Origin: Merluccius polli
Lineage: Eukaryota; Chordata; Actinopteri; Gadiformes; Merlucciidae
Direction of reading: 5' to 3'
NCBI GenBank assembly: GCA_030340625.1
Contig: JAOPHQ010004272.1
Span: forward strand, 248,001-312,000
Length of the DNA: 64,000 nucleotides
Shown: positions 11,063 to 23,084 of the stretch, one piece after another
Numbering within the stretch: position 1 is the first letter of the stretch
Layout of the letters: every line of letters starts with the position of its first letter
Notes under the pieces: generated by a model
Databases searched by the model: none
Seen by the model: the letters and a program-made list of their open reading frames with translations, nothing else
What the model was told of the DNA's origin: nothing
Position numbers and translations under genes: made by a program

Positions 11063-11506
11063 TTAAGAAAAGGCTTTTTTAAAAATATAGGTTTTTAGGC
11101 CTTTCTTAAAAGAGTCTTGTGTTTGAGGAGCCCTCAGGTGGTCTGGGAGGGAATTCCAGAGGTGAGGAGCGGCTGAGCAGAAGGCCCGATCACCCATAGT
11201 ATGGAGCTTAGTCCTGGGGGACTGTAAGGTGGCTTTGTTTCCTGAGCGGAGGTTACGTGAGGAGGTTTGTGGTGTGAGGAGGTCTTTGAGGTAGGGCGGG
11301 GCATTTCCATGGATGCACTGATGGGTTAGTAGAGCGATTTTGTAGTCGATCCTGGATGAAACAGGAAGCCAGTGGTGTGAGTGAAGGATGGGTGTGATAT
11401 GGTCATATTTACGCACCCTCATCAGGACCCTAGCGGCGCTGTTCTGGATGTGTAGCAGTTTTTGTAGGCTCTTGCTAGGAGTCCCGATGAGGAGGATATG
11501 TGACAT
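11063..11506 (-). pseudogene. LINE RT C-terminal region
   Basis: A 147-codon open stretch with the conserved end of L2-type RT proteins: QKLLHIQNSAARVL, a basic KYDHITP segment, HHWLPVSSRIDYKIALLT and a final LKTYIFKKAF. It belongs to the decayed LINE at 10956-14105 and lies just before its 3' tail. Confidence 0.8.
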
Positions 11507-11519
11507 TTACTGTAACTGT

Positions 11520-11942
11520 TCGCAAAAGAACATTACTAACCTTAATTTCTGATTCCAATGGCTACTCTGCACTCTCTCCAGTTGTTTTTTTAAACTAGCT
11601 TGTGGAGCACTAGAACTATTTCTTAGCTACTCCAATTTTGATTTTATGCTTTGATTGTTCTCAGCCTCACTTCATGAAGCCGCTGTGTTTTCTCTTCAAG
11701 AGAGAACAGAAGAGAAAAAGATTTTGAAACTAAACAAAATAAACATCATCTCCCTCTGCTCTCTCCCTCCCTGCATCTCTCTGCCATTGAGAAGTGTTGC
11801 ATGTCAGAACCTGTGATTGACAGGCAAGATGGTGATTCCCTAAACCAATCAGGGAAGAGATGCCCTGATCTAAATTGGCTCATACAGAGAACAGTCAACT
11901 TGAAACAGATATTCTCACAGTGCATTTCCCTCACTAATAGTG
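11520..11942 (-). repeat. MITE-like repeat inside LINE, relative of 40588-40996
   Basis: The reverse complement matches the TTAA-flanked element at 40588-40996, for example CCTGATTGGTTT, TGCCTGTCAATCACAG, GCAACACTTCTCA and GAGAATATCTGTTTC. The match ends at the RT reading frame near 11942 without an intact end, so this copy is truncated. Boundaries are approximate. Confidence 0.6.
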
Positions 11943-12204
11943 GGTGGAAATCGTTGTCATGTCTATACATGATTTGCCCCAGGGGTAGCATATAAATTGT
12001 GAATAAGAGGGGACCCAGAATAGACCCCTGGGGGACCAACAAAGGAGAGGATCACAAGAGGAGGCATCTCCAAGCACTACAGAGAATGACCTGTTTGACA
12101 GATAGGAGATGAACCCATCCAGAGCCACATCGCTGATGCCAACATAATTCTTCAGACGGCTGATTAAAACATGGACATATGGTCCACTGTGTCAAAAGCT
12201 GAGG

Positions 12205-12570
12205 TCAAGGAGAATTTAAAATGGAGTACAGGCCTGAGTCAGTTGCAAGCAGTAAGTCATTGGTGACCTTGACCAGAGCAGTCTCAGCACAATGTAGGGA
12301 GCGGAAACCAGATTGAAACTTTTCAAAGATCTGATTGTTGTTCAAAAAAGAAAACAGTTGACTGGAGACAATTTTTTCTAAAATCTTCGATAAGAATGGC
12401 TGCTTGGAAATGGGTCTTAAATTACTTAAAACAGAGGGATCTAGAGAGGGCTTCTTTAAGACGGGATAAACAATGGCATGTTTAAAATAGGAGGGGAAAA
12501 TACCAGTAGACAGAGAACAGTTTATAATAGCTAAAATAATTGGACCAACAGTCTGAAGTACAGCAACCAA
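12205..12570 (-). pseudogene. LINE RT N-terminal region
   Basis: A 121-codon frame with the RT entry motifs of L2-type elements: VYPVLKKPSLDP, SNLRPISKQPFLSKILEK and FEKFQSGFRSLHCAETALVK. The catalytic box downstream is disrupted. Confidence 0.75.
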
Positions 12571-14105
12571 GTGGGAATGCAGTCAGAACAGCAGGAGGAT
12601 GACTTTGGAAGTGCAAAAGTGTGTTCCAGGGTTGACAGAGAGATTTCACTGAAGTGGGTTAATGTTGAAAGTGGGCAGGAATCTCCACTATTTTGTTACA
12701 AAAATAATTCAGAAATTCCTCACATCTCTCTGGGGAAGATTCAACTGGCTGGCTAAGTGGGGACCAATCACAGAATTTACAGTTTTAAAAAGGATTCTGG
12801 GATTATGATCCTGTTTGGGGATTATGACCTTGATCAGTTCAGAAAAATAGGTGCTCCTTGCTTCTTTGATTGCCTTCCTGCATTGTCTCTTTAAAATCCT
12901 TGTTTCATCATTCAACCATGGCAGAGAAGAAGGCTTTGTTTTTTATATCTGACTGGAGCTACAAGATCTAAAATATTTGTGCAAGGGCTGTAAAAAAAAA
13001 TACTGACAAGCTCCTCTACTGTGAGGCCACCGTTGTTCACTGGTATTAAAAAATATGTTTGAGGCAATATAGGCTTGACAGAAGCGAGGAACAGAGAGTG
13101 AATTTAGGGGGCGGGAGCGAATCAGTGCGGTGGGTTTGGGGTCAGCAGAGAGGAGTGAAACTTGGAAGAGCACTGTGTTGTGACCATGGGAGAGCACAAG
13201 GTCAAGTGTGTGCCCTTTGTCATGGCTGGGGAGCTTCACATGTTGGGTCAAATTATAGGAATCTAAAAGTTTGATAAAGTCAGAGGAAAACAAGGAGGAA
13301 GAAGGGCAACAAACATGGATATTAAAATCACCAAGAATAAGGACTCATGATGTAACATAATGACGGTCAGAAAATTCCTGAATAAAACCAGAAGTAAGTT
13401 TAGGGGGCCTGTAGATTAAAACACATTAGTGGGCAGTTTATTCTTTAAAATAAAACCAAGACACTCAAAGGTGAAGAAACAGCCAAACGAGACTGGAGAA
13501 CAACTAAAAACATTTATATGTATTACTGCACGGCCACCCCCTCAGCCTGTCATTCTTGGCTGATGGAAAAATAGATATTCTGGGGGGGATGACTCAATGA
13601 TAGGGGCACATTCATCAGGATTTATCCAGGACTCTGTGATGAAAAAGTCAATATTGTTGGTCATGATAAAATCTTGGCAGATGAAAGACTTATTGGCAAG
13701 GGATCTTACATTGAGTAAGCAAACAAGAACTGATTCCACAGCAGGGATTGAAGAAGTGGTTTTACCTGAGATTACATTGTTTCTGTATAGACTGAGAGTA
13801 GATGTTGGTATTGCCCACTGCCTTTCAGTGATCCTAACAGGAATTAATGAATTAGTGAGGGAAACAAAACCAGCACCAGCAGGACCCGCATTGTCTGGGA
13901 CAGGGCTATGACGTACAGAGCCAGAATGCTGGGCATGGTCTTGCTGGGGAAACCCAGCAACCTTGCTGGAAACCCAGCAAGACCAGCAATTTTATACAAA
14001 ATTTCAATATTCCTGTTAAGATGCAGCCCATTATATTTAAACAGGTCCCACTCCGTCCAGAAGGAATCAAAATTACTAATAAAACCAAGATCAATGGCAA
14101 AATTT

Positions 14106-14582
14106 TGCTAGATACTATTTGCTAGTATTTATAATACCCCCCTAGATGTCACGTTAATGGGATTGCATGTTGTTACTAATTGCCTGCAAATCATATGCCT
14201 GCACACGACATATGTGTGTTTTGGTGGCACTTATGTATCATAATGCGGTTGTCCACCCACATTTAAAACCAAAAAGGAAGACCTCATTATTAGCGCTGAA
14301 CTTAGGTTTTACATAATTAAGAATTTATCAATATCAGGTCAGATCAAAACAGCAGCACAACAGCTTTTTCCCCAGCCAATGAGTAATTTAATTAGATTAG
14401 ACAGCTTAATTAATATAATTCATAGTTCAGTTAGTGAAGAGACAGCTAGTGGCAGTAGGCATCAATGTGACTTAACGGAAGGGGAGGCTGAGGCTTGAGC
14501 TGTTGACTGATATCTTTCTAACTCTTAAGACAAACACACTCTCTCACTCTTTCAAACTTCATCACTCAATTGAGTGATAAAG
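14106..14582. other. Unassigned sequence
   Basis: No gene or clear repeat was recognised. Confidence 0.4.
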
Positions 14583-16187
14583 CATTGCTTACGAATTCTA
14601 TGTAAAGTGTAATTTACACAAACCCAGATAAAAATTCATCACATTAATAATTAAATGCACTTAAGTAATTTACTAATTTAAAGATAAATGATTTTAGCCA
14701 GCTTTTACTCCAAAACGATGTTACGTGCTGGCAGCTGAGCTGCTGTAAATTTTGTTTTGTTTTAGTATAAACTAGGTTCCACTGGCTGGGGAAAAGACAC
14801 ATATTTTTAGGTGCCTTTTGAAGCCAAACCACAATTAACGCAGTTACTTAACGCATTACTTAAGTAATCAACGTGACTCGTGTTTTTTTTTTTTTATCAC
14901 TGTCCGAGTGCTGGTTACGATTTGGTAGCCCGGACAGATTTGGTAGTGAAACAGCTGATATCGTGGAAGCAATAAACCAAGCTCATTGATTTCAACGAGG
15001 CATGTTTATTTGACACAATTCATTCATTTATCTTATTCATATTACACGTCCAAAGAAAATGCATGTCAAACCTGTAGACTCAAATTCCAATCATTCACGT
15101 ATTCATAGTTGTAGTCATACTCCAGAGCCAGACATAACAGCGCCTCCCCCAGTGCCGCCGAGGCAATGAACCCTCATGTGTGAGAGGACTTAAATGTAGC
15201 TTTTTATGTGACAATTAAATGTGCATTTTCAGTAAAATGTACTTGAGTGTAATGAAAAATAAAGAAATGGCATTCTGCCATGCTATTCAGCTAATGTCTT
15301 GGCTGTCTCTTGAATTCTGATCTCATTCATTCAGCTGTATAGTTGTAAACAGATTGACAGGTAGCTTAAGTTGGCTATTTCTGTTATTGAGTGCAATGAT
15401 CATGGCAAGCTGCATATGTATAAGGAATCTGGAATCTTTTTAAATTATTTAAATTATCAGCCATACTATTTATTGTGTGGGTAGATGGAAGAGGGAGGAA
15501 AAAACACATTATTTATGGTGGCGTAGAATGCCTTGGGGGTAAGGTAGAGACGTGTTCTCTCTGTTGAGAATAAATAATAACATATGTATCAGCAGGCTAA
15601 ACACCAGATGGCGGCATACATAATACACTGGGGGCGGGCGCTCAACACTAGCCATTATGCGTCATAGAGGCCACGCCTGCCCGGTTACTACCGGGCAACA
15701 CATCCGGGGGAGGGCAGAAACCCCCAGGCAGCGCATCCGGACAGAGGCTAAGCTAAGGGGTCGCTCCATGCGCATGACTATACTATACCCCTCCATGTGC
15801 TTGGTAGATTAATATAACTAAAGCTAAACAAATAAAGTGAGTTAAAGCGTTTTCCTGTTGTCGGCAGCCTTCTTCCTCAACGAATACACGACATCTCAGA
15901 GAGTGATCTAAAACAAAAAACTACGTTGATGAATAATTTATTAATTAAAACTAAACTGCGTTAGTGTCTTTTCACAGGCCAGTGGAACCTGCTAAAAACA
16001 AAACTATTTACAGTTGCTGCCAGCATGTAACGTCCTTATGGCAACAAGTGCGCTAGGGTTTGGAGTAAAATCCGGCTAAAATCATTTATCTTAAAATTAG
16101 TAAATGACTGAAGTGCACTATTAAGGTGATGAATATTCATCTGGGTTTGTGTAAATTACACTTTACATCAAATTCAAATGCAGAAAC
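14583..16187. mobile_element. Old element with about 190-bp inverted ends
   Basis: The stretch 14600-14795 and the reverse complement of 15975-16175 align over about 190 bp with scattered differences. Shared blocks are GTAAAGTGTAATTTACACAA, AAGATAAATGATTTTAGCC, TTTTACTCCAAA and GGTTCCACTGG. The left and right arms are about 1.2 kb apart, and the space includes the solo LTR at 15562-15893. No coding region was seen. Exact ends and target duplication are unclear. The right end adjoins a LINE tail at 16189. Confidence 0.65.
15562..15893 (+). mobile_element. Solo LTR related to the LARD-like element
   Basis: Starts TGTTGAGAATAAATAATAAC, ends ACACGACA and is flanked by the 4-bp duplication TCTC (15558-15561 and 15894-15897). 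It matches the reverse complement of 2718-3123 in order, including GGGGGCG near the middle, GCGTCATAGAGGCCACGCC, CAAATAAAGTGAGTTA and CCTGTTGTCGGCAGCCTTCT, but is shorter and diverged. The AATAAA lies near 15830. It shows that the family has older members. Confidence 0.8.
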
Positions 16188-16188
16188 G

Positions 16189-16742
16189 CTCATCCACGCA
16201 TTAGATTACTAGATTACTGTAATGCACTGTTCTCTGTTTTACCATTATGAAAAGCCACTGCTAGACTTCTACCTAGAGCCAGAAAATGTGACCACATTAC
16301 TCCTATTCTCTACTCCCTCCACTGGCTTCCAATTAATGCCAAGTCAGATTTTAAGATGCTACTACTCACCTATAAAATCCTGCACGGATTAGCACCATCC
16401 TACCTGATGGACCTTATTATTCCCTATTGTCCTTCTCAGCCCCTCCAGTCTTCAGGAGCTGGCCTATTAATTCCAAAAGTTCAAAATAAATCTATTTTGT
16501 ACTTGAAATGTCTGCTTGTAATACAATGTGTGTCAATTATGGCACCCCTTGCACTCCTAACCATCCCTGAAAGGAGGGATCCCTCACTCTGCCTGCTTTC
16601 TCAAGATTTCCTCCTGATAATTAAGGGAGTTTCTTCTTGCCCTTTGGGGGCTGGGGTTAGGGGGTGTCAGAAATATATGGCCTGTAAAGCCCTTTGAGAC
16701 TGTTGTGATTAAGGGCTATACAAATACAATTAACTTGACTAG
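16189..16742 (+). mobile_element. L2-type LINE 3' fragment, plus strand
   Basis: The plus strand carries a degenerate RT C-terminal part (LLLTYKILHGLAPSYLMDL at 16356, with the preceding HWLPI-type motif broken by frameshifts). An L2-style 3' tail ends in GGGCTATACAAATACAATTAACTTGACT. 5'-truncated, as is usual for LINE copies. Confidence 0.75.
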
Positions 16743-16842
16743 AGGGAACACTGGTGGTGACTACTTGGAAATAGTCAGGTTAAGAGGTTTCTTTAAAGCG
16801 GTCCACAGATGATCAAAAGCAAAATGACCCTGTATTGACCCT

Positions 16843-17290
16843 TTATTTATTTTTCTTAATATCACATTCAAAAACGAGACATCTGTGTCGTATCTGACAG
16901 AGAGCAAAGAGCAAATCAGGGATAATGTGTAGTCCCCCTAACCTGTCAATCAGATCCCTCATGGATGCCCTTGTCATCACTTCATAGCATATCAGACACA
17001 TTAAACTTCTCTTAACAGTTGGGTAAAAGGGCCCCAAACCCTATCAAAGGTTGGCACAACAATTACTAATTTCCCTAAGCCATTGGCCCACCTGTGGTCT
17101 TTGCATATGCTTCCATTAAGGCAATCGAACACTTCGCTATATCCGTTGATATGACTAGGGTGGCAGGATATAACCCCAAAATAAACATTTTAGGATCAAG
17201 AGGTAGCAATACATCTAGCATTTTGTGTATTATTCGGGGGATCTCGCACCAAAAGGTTGCAATCTCTTTGCAATCCCACATGCATTGAAA
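16843..17290 (-). mobile_element. L1/Tx1-type LINE C-terminal fragment, minus strand
   Basis: Minus-strand frame 17281-17075 begins MWDCKEIATFWCEI, the cysteine-tryptophan motif near the C-terminus of L1/Tx1-group RT proteins. It continues through an ILGLYPATL segment and is flanked by short matching fragments. No upstream RT is present here. Confidence 0.65.
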
Positions 17291-18344
17291 AAGTGTGCCA
17301 TTACACTGTGCACATTTAAAGGGGCTATAGACGATATCCTGAACATTAATATAGCAGCAAACAACTATTGGCTATGTAGAGATATAGTGGAGTAATGGCG
17401 TCCTGACCAGAGAATGAAGGCAGCCTCCCTCTGTGTGTGTTGTAATCTGAGCTTCTATTTTCTTTGTTTTGGTGTCCGGTCCGGCCGCGTTTTCATGATA
17501 ACGCACGCAATGCATGAGATGAGTTAAGAAGGTAAAGAACACTCCCAATTGTTGTGGTTTGAGATGCTGGTGCTCTAGTACGACATTTTGTGGCTAAATA
17601 TATTGTCTATCGCCCCTAGATATCTTAATATTATTATTAAACTGATGTTATCTAGTTGGTGTTATGTAAGTGCGCATCAGCCAATTCCCATCCAAAATCC
17701 CAAAGGAGTTCTCAATCACATGCCTGGCCCGAGAATGTCTTTTGGTATGTGTACATAATCGGCCTTCAGTGCCAACCATATTGTATGGTACACCGATATT
17801 ATGCTGGACACAGTGGTGGACTTAAGTTTATAGCTGGCCACTAATGATTGTTGGGTCCCCCCAGAGACAAGTAGTTGGGTGTAGTAGGGTGACCACCTGA
17901 TTGGTGGTCCATTGGTGACTGGTAGTCCACTGGATAAATGGACCCAGATGACACCAGATCATCGAAACGTCTCCATTTCCACCATCAATCCTGTGAGGAA
18001 TTAATGTGTTTTACAGCATGTCCATGGTCTTTCTAAGTATGTTGCATCATTTTAATTATCCTGCATTAAAATATTACATATATAGTCATTTCTCATTTCA
18101 TTTAAATCTGTTGGCTGTTTTTTATATTGATTCAAGTGTTATTACACAGGCCAAGTGTTATATTGCTATGCTAATGAAGACTGCTTGTCAAATTGCTGTC
18201 AGGTTTCATAAATATGTTTTATTGCAGTAATTGAGATTACAAAACACAGCTGATGAAGTTGCAAAGGTGTTTTCAATGAAATCTGTGACGAGGGCAATAT
18301 AGTATATATAGGTCCAACTCCCGTTCACCTGTTCCTTCTTCTTA
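17291..18344. other. Unassigned sequence 5' of a HARBI1-like gene
   Basis: No gene was recognised. It may include the non-coding 5' part of a Harbinger element, since the transposase starts at 18345, but no terminal inverted repeat was found. Confidence 0.35.
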
Positions 18345-19587
18345 ATGGCTTGCCCTTTTTTGGAGGATGTACTGGACTTGGAAGCCCTAATCCTCAGACG
18401 AGCATTTAGACAAGAGAGTCTTCCGGGAAAGGTCAGACCCATTGGCCTTTGGGGATGACCATCTCATTGAGAGATACAGGTTCTCTGGTGATGGACTACG
18501 ATATTTATGTAGGCTGCTGGGTCCAAAAATACAGCACCAGACGGTGCAAAGCCATGCTCTCACTGTAGCAGAGATGGTCTGTGTTAAATTGAGATGGGTT
18601 GCAAGTGGGAGCTTCCTTTATTCTGTTGGGGATGCCTCAATAAAGGAACAATTTGCTGCACAATAAGACGTGTTTTCAGTGCCATATTCATCACCTTTCC
18701 TGGCCACAGAAGACCCCTCTCCATCAAGGAGCAGTTTTACAAGCTTGCAGGTAACCTCAATTTCAATGTGCAACCATTAGTTTCTAATTTGAACAGTCAC
18801 AGTTACTCACTATTTTTTGTTACAGCTTTCCCTAACATCATTGGTGCAGTGGATTGCACACACATAAAGATCAATCGCCCCTCAGGAGAACATGAGGGAG
18901 ATTATGTCAACAGGAAATCCTTCCACAGCATCAATGTTCAGGTAAGAGTGATTTGTGGTTATTATGACCTACATAAATTAATTATGTGCATTTAATGACC
19001 TCAATAGGTTACAACTTAACATTTCAGATGATCTGTGATGCTGACTGCCTTGTCAGCAATTTAGAGGCAAAGTGGCCTGGCTCGGTGCATGACTCCAGAA
19101 TCTTTCGGGCTAGTCCAATTCACGAGGGACTTTCACAAGGTAAGCCACACATTTTATTTGTACTGTAAGCACCTTGGACATCATGAGTGTGTAACTCTGC
19201 TGTGTTGTTTTCTAAATTATATCTTGTATTATCAGGCACATTCTCTGGTGTGCTGCTGGGAGACAAAGGATACGCCTGCGAGTCATTCCTCTTGACTCCC
19301 CTTGCGGACCCCCAAACCCCAGCACAGCATGCCTACAACCATGCACACAACAAAACGAGGGCTCGTATTGAGATGACCTGAGATGAGGTCTCCCCGGACA
19401 GGGCCTGTGATGTGATTGCTGCATGTGCAGTACTGCATAACATTGCAGGCCTAAGAAAGGAGAGACCCCCCCCCCCCCCCCCCCCCGAGTGGCTGTTGAT
19501 GTTGACTTGGAAAATGCTCCCATCTTCCCAGACAACATTAATGGCAGACTCGTCAGGGAGCAATATATTGCACCTTTTTTCACTTAA
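18345..19587 (+). pseudogene. PIF/Harbinger transposase (HARBI1-like), decayed
   Basis: Starts at ATG 18345 (MACPFLEDVLDLEALILRRA). A frameshift near 18440 precedes the helix-turn-helix region (HLIERYRFSGDGLRYLCR). The DDE domain shows GAVDCTHIKI (first Asp), KWPGSVHDSRIF (second Asp) and TRARIEMT (Glu). Three probable introns remain, with GTAAG-type donors at 18941 and 19140 and acceptors near 19027 and 19236. After ARIEMT a stop and a deletion of roughly 14 codons remove the segment following Glu. A run of about 17 C at 19469 breaks the C-terminal part, which ends QYIAPFFT at 19587. Not functional. Confidence 0.85.
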
Positions 19588-19882
19588 TTTTTGGACTTAG
19601 CCTATCTTTAGTTAATAAAAGATCTTAAATATCACTTTTTGCCATGTGTGCATTTTGTTTAGCATTGGTGGTTCTTTTAAATTCTACTTTACATTCATCA
19701 ATCCTTTATTTAACCAGGTAGAAATTCATTGAGATTAAAATCTCTTTTACAAGAATGACCTGGCCAAGAAGGCAGCACCATGATCAAATAAACACAATCA
19801 ACAGTCACATAAATTCTCACAAACCACACTCAGCACCAGTCAATGTACAGTACAAGATTAAGGACACGACTATGTATGAAAA

Positions 19883-19890
<8 letters not shown>

Positions 19891-19942
<52 letters not shown>

Positions 19943-19951
19943 TGTATATAT
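19891..19951. repeat. (AT)n microsatellite
   Basis: About 25 AT/TA dinucleotides after an A run, inside the 3' region of the LINE at 19692-23400. Confidence 0.9.
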
Positions 19952-20135
19952 ATGTGAAAAGAAAAAATAATAATAAAAAATGTAAATTTACAAGCAGTTG
20001 CATTTTCCAAGAGTAATATCTTCCCAGTCCTTTAGCATTGCTTTGAATTCTACTAAGGTAACCAGCTGTGCCAGCTTCAGGTCCTTTTGTACAGTGTTCC
20101 AGGCAGAAGCGCAGCATATTTAAAGGCCTTTTTCC

Positions 20136-21067
20136 CTAACTCAGTTCTAGCCCTGGGTAACAACATCTGTAACACATCTCCAGAGCGCAAACCATAATTA
20201 CCTTTGTTTGCAGACATGTATACACATAAATAGGAAGGGACCAGTCCAATGAGACACTTAATAAAAGACACTTAATAAAAAACAAACAGTGTGAGAGTCT
20301 GCGTACAGAGAGCGATGGATATTTTGCAGTGGCATATAGGGTACAATGATGGACACGATTTCCACAGCCAGTTAAAAATCGCAGAGCACAGTGATAGACA
20401 GTATCCAATTTTTTGAGGTACTGTTCTAGTGCGTTCATAAATAGCAGGTCACCGTAATCCAACAATGGTAGAAAGGTTGCAGTGAACAAATGTTTCCTGG
20501 CCTGCATTGTGAAGCAAGATGTATTTCTAAAAAAGAAACCTAATTAATTTTCAATCTGGAGACCAGTTTTTCAATATGTAGTTTAAAAGACAATTTTTCA
20601 TCAATAATAAACCCCAGGTATTTGTACAAATTGACCCTTTCAATTTCGATCTTGTGGGTTGTTAAAAGCGTTGGCATATTTTTTGGTAGCTCTTTATCAT
20701 TTGAAAAAAGCATTAATTTAGTTTTATCTGTATTCAAAACCAATTTCAATTTTGAGAGCTGTGACTGTAAAACATCAAAAGCAGACTGCAGGAAATAAAA
20801 CGTTTCTACCATTGAAGGGGATGAACAATAAATAACTATCATCTGCATAGAAATGACAGCATTGGATATTTTGTCACAAAGATTGTTTATATATATTGAG
20901 AACAACAATGGTCCTAGTATGGAACCCTGGGGCACACCCTTTGAAAGAGGGAGAAAGGAGGATGAAGACCCAGCAAACTTGACACATTGTGTTCGCACTG
21001 ACAAATAATTTGAAAACCAGTTTACAGCCTGCCGGGATAAACCAATTCTGTGTAGTCTATCTGCCAA
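20136..21067 (-). pseudogene. LINE RT core and C-terminal region
   Basis: Frame 21067-20540 holds the RT core: NWFSNYLSVRTQCVKF, KGVPQGSILGPLLFSIYIN, LVLNTDKTKLMLFS and YLGFIIDEKLSFKLHI. The catalytic YADD box is present in the DNA near 20850 (minus TATGCAGATGAT) but lies in another frame than its neighbours because of a single-base shift. Frame 20507-20136 continues with ARKHLFTATFLPLLDYGDLL. The RT is therefore inactive in this copy. Confidence 0.85.
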
Positions 21068-21200
21068 GGTGACATGGTCAACCGTATCAAATGCCTTGGA
21101 GAGATCAATAAAAACAGCAGCACAATACTTTTTACTGGCCAGTGATTCAATAATATCGTTAACAACTTTTAAGGCTGCAGTAATTGTGCTATGTCATTTT

Positions 21201-22760
21201 CTAAAACCTTTGGGATAAAATATTACTCATGTCAAGAAATTCTTTAAGTTGGTCACTAACACACTTTTCAAGGACTTTAGCTAAAACACATAGTTTAGAA
21301 ATTGGCCTGTAATTGTTTAACACTGTAGGATCACCTCCTTTCAACAGAGGCAGGACATAGGCAGATTTCCAAATGTTAGGAATCTCATTGTTGAGAAATG
21401 TCAGATTAAAAATATGGGTCAGAGGTTCTGCTATAAAGTCTACAGCCAACTTCAAAAATAATGGCTCAAGTTTGTCAGGACCTGCAGATTTAGCAGGGTC
21501 CAGATGTTTTAGTGCTCTCTGGACCTCAATTATGTCCAGTGGAACAATATTAAAAGATTGAACAGAATAATTATTTGGGGGTGGAGATGTTGAAGTATTC
21601 TGCATATTATTAGCATCTGGATGTAAAGACTCAAATAGAGAACCCGAGGAGACAAAATGTTCGTTGAAGCAATTTAGAATTTCTAATTTATCTGTTAGCC
21701 TACATGAGTCTTTACCAATACATGTTGGTAGGTCGTTTGTGTCCACATTTCCAAAATAAGATTTGATTGTTTTCCAGAATTTTTTGGGGTCATTTAAGTT
21801 GCTAGTCGTTTTTGAGAGGTAGTACTCAGATTTAGCTATTCTGACAAGAGAGGTAAAGCGGTTTCGCAGCTGTCTGAAAATCAGCCAGTCAGCCTGAGGG
21901 TTGGATGTTCTGGCCTTAGCCCAGGCAATATCCCTTTCTTGTTGAAGACTAGACAGCTGAGAGGAAAACCAAGGATTGTTTCGACCTTTCACTCGAAATT
22001 TGCGGAAAGGGGCATGTCTATCAATAATATTGCTAAAAGCATCATGGAAGTATTTCCATGCCAGTTCTACATCATTAACAAGAGAGATCCTGGACCAATC
22101 AACGCCCCATAGGTCATGATGAAAAGCTTGCTCGCAGAAAGGCTTAAAATCTTGTTTAAGAATAATTCGTGGTCTTGATTTTGGGAGCTTGGCTTGCCTC
22201 ACAACTGCTATAGCACAATGGTCACTCATATCATTAGAAAAAATGCCTATATGTGAATATTTATGAGGAGTATTTGTTAAAAATACATCAATAAGGGAAG
22301 ATTTCTCAGGACATTTAATATTTGGACGAGTTGGGCTATCGATTAGTTGAGTAAGATGAAATGAATTACAGGTGGATTTAAAACTGTCAGAGGCAGAGGA
22401 TAACCAGTCCCAGTTAAAATCCCCAGTGAGGAGAATCTCCTTAAAATCTAAGGTTGATAGTTGTTTATTTAATGATGACAGGGCCTCATTGGTTGCTGAG
22501 GGGGGTCTATAACAACCAGCAATGGTGATAGAATGGCCCTTAAGAAGTTCCAACTTCAAAACAAGAAATTCAAATTGTCTGCTCAGAGATACAGATGAAA
22601 GAAGGGTAGTTTGAAATTTGTTTTTTGTGAAAATGGCAATGCCACCGCCCTTCCTAGGACAGTCACAACGAAAAACATTGTAGCCCTCAATTGCAATGTC
22701 TTTGTCTGTTACAGATTTATTTAACCATGTTTCAGTCAATATAAGAATATCAGTGTCCAA
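21201..22760 (-). pseudogene. LINE endonuclease and RT start
   Basis: A 519-codon open frame. The APE-type endonuclease covers roughly residues 1-190: LILTETWLN, GGGIAIFTKN, YRPPSATNEALSSLN, LLTGDFNWDWL and SNDMSDHCAIAV (the conserved SDH). Then comes a linker with NPWFSSQLSSLQQERDIAW and the RT entry (RALKHLDPAKSAGPDKL, LKGGDPTVLNNYRPIS, LAKVLEKCV). It stops at 21201 by frameshift just before the QSGFR-type motif. It is the longest open frame in the window, but a remnant of an inactive element. Confidence 0.9.
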
Positions 22761-22802
22761 AGTTTTTGCCCAAATTTTTACAAGATCCAGTTTAGGAAGT
22801 CA

Positions 22803-23084
22803 ACTTCTAACGTTTACATGAATAGCACCAAGCCCTGATCTAGCTTTAAAATCACAAGGGGTACTCAGTGAATTAATATCAGGGCCAGGGTTAAGTTCAA
22901 CATTTCCTGACAATAAAAGCAAAAGAACAATTAAACACTTTCTTTTCACAGAGTTTTGTGTAGGTATAGATTGAGTATACCTAACCCCCTGGCCACTTGA
23001 GTGAAAAGAATAAAAAGAAGACAACCATTCATATGCGCTGAATATGTTAAAATAAAAATAGAGGCTGATCCCCATTTTGAACAA
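22803..23084 (-). pseudogene. LINE N-terminal leader with 2A-like motif
   Basis: 94 codons with a hydrophobic run (CLIVLLLLLSG) followed by GNVELNPGP at 22881-22907. This differs from the 2A consensus D-(V/I)-E-x-N-P-G-P only by Asn for the first Asp. The frame continues into the endonuclease past one in-frame TGA at 22800. 2A-like motifs are known at the N-termini of CR1/L2-type elements, where they can separate a leader from the enzyme part during translation. Function in this copy is untested. Confidence 0.7.

Larger units (their letters stand above)
10956..14105 (-). mobile_element. L2-type LINE, decayed, minus strand
   Basis: The order on the minus strand is that of a one-ORF L2/CR1-group element. 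Endonuclease start lies near 13739 (LLNVRSLANK, then FFITESWINP), an endonuclease piece near 13290 (HDKGHTLDLVLSHG), and the linker and RT start at 12915-12205 (NLRPISKQPFLSKILEKI, QSGFRSLHCAETAL). The RT core follows near 12035 (PQGSILGPLLFTIY), and the C-terminal part at 11506-11063 (ARVLMRVRKYDHITPIL, HHWLPVSSRIDYKI). Many frameshifts and stops separate these pieces, and a MITE-like repeat interrupts RT at about 11520-11942. Not active. Confidence 0.85.
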
